Part shown: one piece after another, positions 1 through 4,610 of the stretch
Layout of the letters: the number at the start of each line of letters is the position of its first letter
Numbering within the stretch: position 1 is the first letter of the stretch
Notes under the pieces: generated by a model
The model's database searches: none
Told to the model about the DNA's origin: nothing
What the model saw: the letters and a program-made list of their open reading frames with translations, nothing else
Program-made: the position numbers and the translations under genes
NCBI GenBank assembly: GCA_934667465.1
Contig: CAKUMG010000148.1
Span: 1-9,487, forward strand
Origin: an uncultured Actinoplanes sp.
GTDB lineage: Bacteria; Actinomycetota; Actinomycetes; Mycobacteriales; Micromonosporaceae
Direction: 5' to 3'
DNA: 9,487 nt

Positions 1-1
1 G

Positions 2-46
2 CGCCAGGACGTCGCGATCTGGGGAGCCGTCGCCCGCAAGCCCTGA
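2..46 (+). CDS. C-terminal end of an upstream gene (partial, unidentified)
   Basis: Frame 2 reads 14 codons (RQDVAIWGAVARKP) and stops at TGA 44-46. The gene begins before the window. This is the most protein-like of the + frames here, and it ends 48 bases before a strong hairpin terminator, which is where a gene end would be expected. The fragment is too short to assign a family or function. The other two + frames cannot be excluded, and the call rests mainly on the position of the terminator. Confidence 0.35.
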   Translation, partial: RQDVAIWGAVARKP

Positions 47-80
47 CCCCGCGCCCACGAAGCCGCGCCCGCAAGCTCTG
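25..80 (+). repeat. Imperfect short direct repeat at the end of the upstream gene
   Basis: AGCCGTCGCCCGCAAGCCCTG (25-45) recurs at 61-80 with one base deleted and one changed. An exact 11-base core, CGCCCGCAAGC, lies at 31-41 and 66-76. The first copy contains the last codons of the upstream gene and the second lies after its stop. This may be a small tandem duplication or slippage event in GC-rich DNA. Confidence 0.45.
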
Positions 81-94
81 CGTCCCCACACAAC

Positions 95-122
95 GGCCGC
101 ATCCCCGGGAGGGGGTGCGGCC
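95..122 (+). terminator. Rho-independent-type hairpin terminator of the upstream gene
   Basis: GGCCGCATCCCC (95-106) pairs with GGGGGTGCGGCC (111-122) over 12 bp with a single G-T pair. The loop is the GNRA-type tetraloop GGGA (107-110). ATTTCG follows, so there is only a short T tract, as is common in high-GC actinomycetes. It separates the upstream transcript from the promoter region of the GH16 gene. Confidence 0.75.
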
Positions 123-184
123 ATTTCGAGTTCCGGAACCAAGCGGCACGATCGGCCACCGCCCGTCGCCACCTGCGCAGACGC

Positions 185-200
185 GAGAAAGCGCTTCCCC
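185..200. promoter_or_regulatory. AGCGCT-centred operator-like site, distal (LacI-family-like)
   Basis: The sequence GAGAAAGCGCTTCCCC contains the perfect palindrome AAGCGCTT (189-196). An AGCGCT core flanked by purine-rich left and pyrimidine-rich right arms resembles operators of LacI-family sugar regulators in actinomycetes, such as the CebR site (TGGGAGCGCTCCCA). Its left half GAGAAAGCGCT (185-195) recurs as an exact inverted copy at 269-279. It lies about 30 bases upstream of the predicted -35. Binding is inferred and no regulator gene is in the window. Confidence 0.45.
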
Positions 201-227
201 GACCCAAAACCGCCCCTCACCATGGAA

Positions 228-256
228 TTGACACTCATCAAACTCCGGTTCAGAGT
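228..256 (+). promoter_or_regulatory. Predicted promoter of the GH16 gene
   Basis: A perfect TTGACA -35 (228-233) is followed by a 17-base spacer and CAGAGT (251-256), which keeps the key A at position 2 and T at position 6 of a -10 box. Transcription would start near 262-264 and give a leader of about 75 bases before the GTG at 338. The stretch around it is noticeably more AT-rich than the surrounding DNA. The -10 is weak, which suits a regulated promoter. Confidence 0.55.
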
Positions 257-265
257 GGCAAACCA

Positions 266-280
266 AAGAGCGCTTTCTCC
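266..280. promoter_or_regulatory. AGCGCT-centred operator-like site, proximal, over the predicted transcription start
   Basis: AAGAGCGCTTTCTCC has the core AGCGCT (269-274). AGCGCTTTCTC (269-279) is the exact reverse complement of 185-195. The site begins within a few bases of the predicted +1 of the GH16 promoter, a position where a bound repressor would block initiation. The two core centres are 79 bases apart. The operator role is inferred from sequence and position. Confidence 0.45.
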
Positions 281-323
281 CGCTCCGTAGTCGCCCGGTA
301 ACCCGTACGACACATCCCCGCAA

Positions 324-328
324 GGAGG
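324..328 (+). promoter_or_regulatory. Shine-Dalgarno sequence of the GH16 gene
   Basis: GGAGG within AAGGAGG (322-328) lies 9 bases before GTG 338. This strong site fixes the GTG as the start, although it is not an ATG. Confidence 0.85.
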
Positions 329-337
329 AGCCCCACC

Positions 338-2029
338 GTGCACAAAAGACGGATAGCCACCCTCGGCCTCGCACTGACCGGCCTGCTCGGCGCGTTCGTG
401 ACGACCGGCGGCACCGCCGCGGCGGCCGAGATCGTGGTGTCGCAGGGCAGGCCCACCACCGCGTCGTCGGTCGAGGGGGCGGCCACCCCGGCCGCCGCCG
501 CGACCGACGGCGACAACGGCACCCGCTGGTCGAGCGCGTTCACGAGCCCCGCCGAGTGGCTGAAGGTGGACCTCGGCGGCGCCACCGCGGTCACCCGGAT
601 CGCCCTGAACTGGGAGGCCGCGTACGCCACGGCCTTCACCGTGCAGTTCTCCCCGGACGACCGGACCTGGACCAATGCGACCGGCACGCTGAGCGGCACC
701 CCTGGCGCGCAGAGCGTTCCGGTCAGCGGCACCGCGCGCTACGTACGGCTCAATCTGACCCAGAAGGCCCTCAGCCCGTACGGATACTCGCTCTGGGAGT
801 TCCAGGTCTTCGCCGGCGGCGGCGGTCCCGCGACGCCGGTGCTGCTCTCCTACAACAAGCCCGGTGCCGCCTCGAGCGAGCAGAACGACGTCAACTGCAA
901 CCCGTGCACCGCCGCGAAGGCGTTCGACCGCGACCCCGCGACCCGCTGGGCGACCAGCTCCACGACGGGCTGGGTGGACCCCGGCTGGATCTCCGTCGAC
1001 CTGGGCGCCCCGGCGCAGATCAGCCGCGTGGAGTTGCAGTGGGATCCCGCGTACGCGACCGCGTACCGGATCCAGGTCTCGCCCGACGGCACCACCTGGA
1101 CCGACATTTACGCCACCACGACGGGACGCGGCTTCAAGGAGGTGCTGGCCGTCTCCGGCACCGGACGCTATGTGCGGATGTACGGGACTGCGCGCTCGGG
1201 GCCGTACGGATACTCGCTCTACGACTTCGACGTCTACGGCACCGGCGGCAGCCCGGCACCGCCGCCGGCCCAGCCCGCCGACCCCGTCTTCCCCGCGACC
1301 CGGCTGGTCTGGAGCGACGAGTTCAACGGCACCGCAGGATCAAGACCGGACACCAGCAAGTGGTACGCCGATGCGGGCGTGCCGCAGAACGGTGAGGTCC
1401 AGTACTACACGGGGAACTTCGACAACACGCGCATGGACGGCTCCGGCAACCTCGTCATCGAGGCGCGGCGCGAGGCGTCGAACGGGCGGGACTACACGTC
1501 GGGGCGGATCAACACCGGCAACAACAACGGCTTCACCTTCCAGTACGGGCGGGTCGAGGCGCGCGTGAAGGTCCCCAAGGGCAACGGGTTGTGGCCGGCC
1601 TTCTGGATGATGGGCGAGGACTTCGTGAAGTCCGGCCGCCCGTGGCCCTACAACGGCGAGATCGACATCATGGAGGTCCTCGGCCGCAACACCACCGAGG
1701 GCTACTCGACCCTGCACGCCCCGCAGTACAACGGCGGTGGCGGCTACGGCCGCAAGTACACGGCCCCCGGCGGCGTGGACCTGTCGCAGGACTTCCACGT
1801 CTGGGCGGCCGAGTGGGACAGCAAGGGGATCCGCTTCTTCCTCGACGGCGTGCAGGTCTTCGACGCGAGCAAGGCGACGGTCGAGGCGACCCGCGGGCCG
1901 TGGATCTTCGACCACAAGTTCTACATCATCCTCAACCTCGCGGTCGGCGGCGACTTCCCCGGCCCCATCGATGCCACCACACCGTTCCCCTCGCGGATGC
2001 TCGTCGACTACGTCCGCGTCTACCAGTAG
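338..2029 (+). CDS. Secreted GH16 endo-beta-1,3-glucanase with two F5/8 type C modules
   Basis: A 563-residue secreted enzyme predicted to hydrolyse beta-1,3-glucan (laminarin or fungal wall glucan) outside the cell. A Sec signal peptide (KRR followed by a hydrophobic core, cleavage near the alanine run at residues 26-30) precedes two discoidin/CBM32-like F5/8C domains, about 31-160 and 166-302. Their shared features include RWSS/RWAT, YVR and a C-terminal YGYSL motif. The second has a C187-x-x-C190 pair. A Pro-rich linker (PAPPPAQP) leads to a GH16 domain, about 319-563. Its catalytic motif is EIDIME, with nucleophile E441, D443 and acid/base E446. The extra Met of this motif is typical of laminarinase-type GH16 rather than lichenases. 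WSDEF, GLWPAFWMMG (417-426) and LNLAVGGDFPG are further family hallmarks. The F5/8C modules probably bind polysaccharide. The gene is monocistronic between two terminators. The family call is firm; the exact glucan is inferred. Confidence 0.93.
   Translation: MHKRRIATLGLALTGLLGAFVTTGGTAAAAEIVVSQGRPTTASSVEGAATPAAAATDGDNGTRWSSAFTSPAEWLKVDLGGATAVTRIALNWEAAYATAFTVQFSPDDRTWTNATGTLSGTPGAQSVPVSGTARYVRLNLTQKALSPYGYSLWEFQVFAGGGGPATPVLLSYNKPGAASSEQNDVNCNPCTAAKAFDRDPATRWATSSTTGWVDPGWISVDLGAPAQISRVELQWDPAYATAYRIQVSPDGTTWTDIYATTTGRGFKEVLAVSGTGRYVRMYGTARSGPYGYSLYDFDVYGTGGSPAPPPAQPADPVFPATRLVWSDEFNGTAGSRPDTSKWYADAGVPQNGEVQYYTGNFDNTRMDGSGNLVIEARREASNGRDYTSGRINTGNNNGFTFQYGRVEARVKVPKGNGLWPAFWMMGEDFVKSGRPWPYNGEIDIMEVLGRNTTEGYSTLHAPQYNGGGGYGRKYTAPGGVDLSQDFHVWAAEWDSKGIRFFLDGVQVFDASKATVEATRGPWIFDHKFYIILNLAVGGDFPGPIDATTPFPSRMLVDYVRVYQ
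776..1220 (+). repeat. Intragenic duplication of the F5/8C module in the GH16 gene
   Basis: A 19-base stretch, CCGTACGGATACTCGCTCT, is identical at 776-794 and 1202-1220. It encodes the PYGYSL motif near the end of each F5/8C module. The modules are also clearly alike elsewhere, for example AAYATAFTVQFSPDDRTWT against PAYATAYRIQVSPDGTTWT, which indicates a domain duplication. Confidence 0.7.
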
Positions 2030-2044
2030 CCGGGCATCCGCACC

Positions 2045-2078
2045 GGCCGGGGCAGGGCCCCCCATCCCTGCCCCGGCC
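2045..2078. terminator. Bidirectional hairpin terminator between converging genes
   Basis: GGCCGGGGCAGGG (2045-2057) and CCCTGCCCCGGCC (2066-2078) form a perfect 13-bp stem with an 8-base loop. It lies 15 bases after the GH16 stop and 8 bases beyond the stop of the opposing MFS gene. The 57-base gap contains little else, so one hairpin appears to serve both transcripts. There is no T tract on either side. Confidence 0.75.
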
Positions 2079-2086
2079 CCGGCCGA

Positions 2087-3409
2087 TCAGATCCCCGTAC
2101 GTGTCAGGCCCGCCCGGTCCAGCCCGACCCGGGTCAGCCCGTCGCGCAGGGCCCGCGCCCGTCGCAGCCACGGCATCGTCGTCATCGCCCAGATCAGCAG
2201 CGCCCCCACCCCGAGCAGCAGCGTCGCCACGGCCGCGGCCCGCCCGATCGACGGCGCCGTCACCAGCATCGGGAGGAGTTGCACGGCGACGGAGCCGCCC
2301 AGGGCGCGGGCCGATGCGCTGTAGGCCAGCGCCGTCGTCACCCCGTCGGGCGGCGCCTGCGAGGCGACGAGCGCGTCCATGTCGCCTTCCAGGGCGGTCT
2401 GGCTCACGCCCGCGAGCAGCTGGGCGCCGACGACGAAGGCCGCGTGGTGGGGGGCGAACAGCCACAGGATCAGCATGCCGAGGCCCCACAGGGTCCAGCG
2501 GAGGGTGGCGGGCAGGCGCATCCGGTCGAGGGCCGCGACCGCGAGGCCGGCCAGCAGGCAGCCGGCGCTGAACGCGATCGCGGTCGCCGCGACGAGGTGG
2601 CGGCCGTGCAGCTCGGCGGTGAGCGGCACGGCGAGCAGCGTGGGTCCGGAGGCGAGCAGCATGATTCCGCCGCCCGCGAGCAGCAGCCCGGGCGCAACAG
2701 CCACGCGACGACGCCGTTCGTAGAACGACCGGCCGAAGAAGGCCCGGTCGAACGCCCGGTCCGCGACCGCGGCCGGCCGGATGGCCCCGAGCCCGAGGCT
2801 GCGCCCGGGAAGCAGGGGTGTCACCCGCGCGCGGCGCGCGATGACGATCGTCGGCAGCAGCGAACCCCCGTACACGGCAATGATCGTGACGAGGACCCAC
2901 CCCTGCGGCGTGACCGGCAGCAGCGCCGCGACGCCCGTCCCGCCGGCCTCGACCGCGGCGATCGCGAGCGCGTAGCGGGTCATCGTGCGCGGCCTCGCGT
3001 CGACGGCGGCGACCTCGGCGCGCATGGCGGCGAAGCCGGTCCAGGCGGCGACGTTCATGGCGAGGATCATGATCGCAATCGGCCACGGCGGCAGCCCGGC
3101 GAGCAACCCCACGAGGGCGCCGACGCGCAGCAGCAGCTCGGTTCCGGCGGCGCCGCGCAGCAGGCGCGGGCCGGCGACGCGGCGGGAGAGCCAGCCGGTC
3201 ACCGGCGCGGAGAGCACGACACCGAGCAGCATCGCCGCGTTGTAGAGCGCGGCCTCGCCCAGGCCGCCGCGGGAGACCGCGAGCAGGACGATCACCGTCC
3301 AGCCCAGCGCCATCCCGAACGAGTCGGCGACCCCCGCGACCAGCAGCTCCCGCAACCGCCCGGCGCGCCGCACCCCCACCGCACCGACGTACCGGCGGCT
3401 ACCGGCCAC
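2087..3409 (-). CDS. MFS-type membrane transporter, last gene of the three-gene operon
   Basis: A 440-residue integral membrane protein of the major facilitator superfamily with about 12 hydrophobic segments (first near 23-43, last near 390-411). A charged central loop (about 191-234) separates the two six-helix halves. A degenerate motif A (GWLSRRVAGPRLLR, 72-85) sits between helices 2 and 3. The C-terminal tail has a repetitive GLTRVGLDRAGLTR pattern. The frame is open further upstream, but that part lies inside the decarboxylase gene and reads as Arg-rich out-of-frame sequence. The chosen start is GTG 3409-3407, which overlaps the decarboxylase stop by 11 bases. GTGs at 3379 and 3373 are alternatives. 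None has a clear Shine-Dalgarno sequence, so translation may depend on coupling. The substrate is unknown. Its place after a decarboxylase suggests export of the amine product or uptake of the amino acid (inference). Confidence 0.85.
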   Translation of the reverse strand: MAGSRRYVGAVGVRRAGRLRELLVAGVADSFGMALGWTVIVLLAVSRGGLGEAALYNAAMLLGVVLSAPVTGWLSRRVAGPRLLRGAAGTELLLRVGALVGLLAGLPPWPIAIMILAMNVAAWTGFAAMRAEVAAVDARPRTMTRYALAIAAVEAGGTGVAALLPVTPQGWVLVTIIAVYGGSLLPTIVIARRARVTPLLPGRSLGLGAIRPAAVADRAFDRAFFGRSFYERRRRVAVAPGLLLAGGGIMLLASGPTLLAVPLTAELHGRHLVAATAIAFSAGCLLAGLAVAALDRMRLPATLRWTLWGLGMLILWLFAPHHAAFVVGAQLLAGVSQTALEGDMDALVASQAPPDGVTTALAYSASARALGGSVAVQLLPMLVTAPSIGRAAAVATLLLGVGALLIWAMTTMPWLRRARALRDGLTRVGLDRAGLTRTGI

Positions 3410-4610
3410 CGGGCAGACTGACCAGAGACAGCGGAGGGGAGTCCACCGCGGCCCGCACCCCCGAGCCGACGAACAGCGGCGTCGGCGGCGGAAAACCGTT
3501 GAAGGACGAGGCATAACTGAGCGTGTACGCCCCCGCGGATCCGAGATACAGCACGTCACCCACGTCGATCGTGGCCGGCAGCAGCAGCCCGTGGAACATC
3601 GTGTCGGCGCTGTCGCAGCTGGGTCCGGTGACGGTGAACGGCAGCGTCGGCACCGCGCCGTGGCCGGGCGCGGTCGACCACACCGGGTAGTCCCAGCCGG
3701 TCGGGAGCTGGACCGTCTCCATCAGCCCGTGGTAGGCGCCCACGTCGGCGAAGAGCCAGTTCGTGCCGCCCCGGACCTCGCGGCCGATGATGCCGGCGGC
3801 CATGACCCCGGCCTCGGCGACCAGGTGCCGGCCGGGCTCGGCCGCGATCAGCGGCGGCCGGTAGGGCAGCAGCTCGTCCACGGCGTCCGCGACGACCCGC
3901 CCGATCTCCTCGATGGACGGTGTCGCGGCGGTGTAGCGCGCGGGGAACCCGCCGCCCAGGTCGAGCATGTCGAGGCGGATCCGCTCCTCGAGCAGGTCCG
4001 CCATGATCCGGCCGGACATGCTGATCGCGGCGCGCCAGGCGCCCGGGTCGGCGCACTGCGAGCCGACGTGGAACGTGATGCCGTACGGCCGCAGCCCGAG
4101 CCGCCGCGCCAGGACGAGCAGGTCGCGGGCCTCCGCCGGCTCGGCGCCGAACTTGCGGGACAGCGGGAACGAGCTGGAGGTGTCGTCGACGTGCAGCCGC
4201 AGATAGACCGCGCTCCCGGGTGCGTACTCGGCGAGTTTGCGCAGTTCGTTGGGGGAGTCGAAGCTGAACCGCCACAGGCCCGCGGCGTACGCGGCGGCGA
4301 TGTGCGCGGGCGGCTTGACCGGGTTGCTGTAGAGCACGTCCGCCGGGTCGACGCCGAGGCGCTCGAGCGCCCGCAGCTCGCCGATCGAGGCGACCTCGAA
4401 GCCGCTGCCCCCGTCGCGCAGCGTGGCCAGGATCTCCGCCGACGGGTTGCACTTCATCGCGTAGAAGACCGCCACCCCCGGCAGCGCGGACCGGAACGAG
4501 CCGAGCCGGGACGCGACCGCGTCGAGGTCGGTGACCAGGTAGGGGGTGGGCAGGTCGACGACGGAGAGGAAGTCGGGCGCCAGCGCGGCCGGCCAGTCGG
4601 CGAGGGTCAC
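3399..4610 (-). CDS. Fold-type III PLP-dependent amino acid decarboxylase (ornithine/lysine decarboxylase-like)
   Basis: A 403-residue cytoplasmic enzyme of the alanine-racemase-fold decarboxylases (ODC, LDC, DAPDC, ADC family). The landmarks occur in order: PLP lysine K53 in FYAMKCNP; substrate-region DD at 142-143 with SRKFGA (151-156); HVGSQC (181-186), whose His stacks on PLP; the phosphate-binding GGGF (220-223 region); EPGR (258-261); CDS with catalytic Cys332 and Asp333 from the partner subunit; and AYT...FNGF (361-373). The CDS motif and KFGA favour ODC/LDC over DAPDC. The expected reaction is decarboxylation of ornithine or lysine to putrescine or cadaverine, but the specificity segment (about 289-304, GLMETVQ) lacks the YDH of eukaryotic ODC, so the substrate is not fixed. 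The start is GTG 4610, with GGAG 5 bases upstream. It overlaps the stop of the upstream GGDEF-EAL gene by 4 bases (GTGA), indicating translational coupling. The frame stays open to 5171, but that is a shadow of the upstream gene. Confidence 0.88.
   Translation of the reverse strand: MTLADWPAALAPDFLSVVDLPTPYLVTDLDAVASRLGSFRSALPGVAVFYAMKCNPSAEILATLRDGGSGFEVASIGELRALERLGVDPADVLYSNPVKPPAHIAAAYAAGLWRFSFDSPNELRKLAEYAPGSAVYLRLHVDDTSSSFPLSRKFGAEPAEARDLLVLARRLGLRPYGITFHVGSQCADPGAWRAAISMSGRIMADLLEERIRLDMLDLGGGFPARYTAATPSIEEIGRVVADAVDELLPYRPPLIAAEPGRHLVAEAGVMAAGIIGREVRGGTNWLFADVGAYHGLMETVQLPTGWDYPVWSTAPGHGAVPTLPFTVTGPSCDSADTMFHGLLLPATIDVGDVLYLGSAGAYTLSYASSFNGFPPPTPLFVGSGVRAAVDSPPLSLVSLPGGR

Noticed and set aside
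130..139. Perfect 10-bp palindrome GTTCCGGAAC between the terminator and the promoter
   Set aside because: It is too short and too far from the predicted promoter to call an operator. A chance palindrome of this size is common.
1932..3086. 384-codon minus-strand frame overlapping the MFS and GH16 genes
   Set aside because: It is an Arg-rich shadow frame with no start signal, out of frame with the MFS protein, and it runs through the terminator hairpin and the GH16 3' end.
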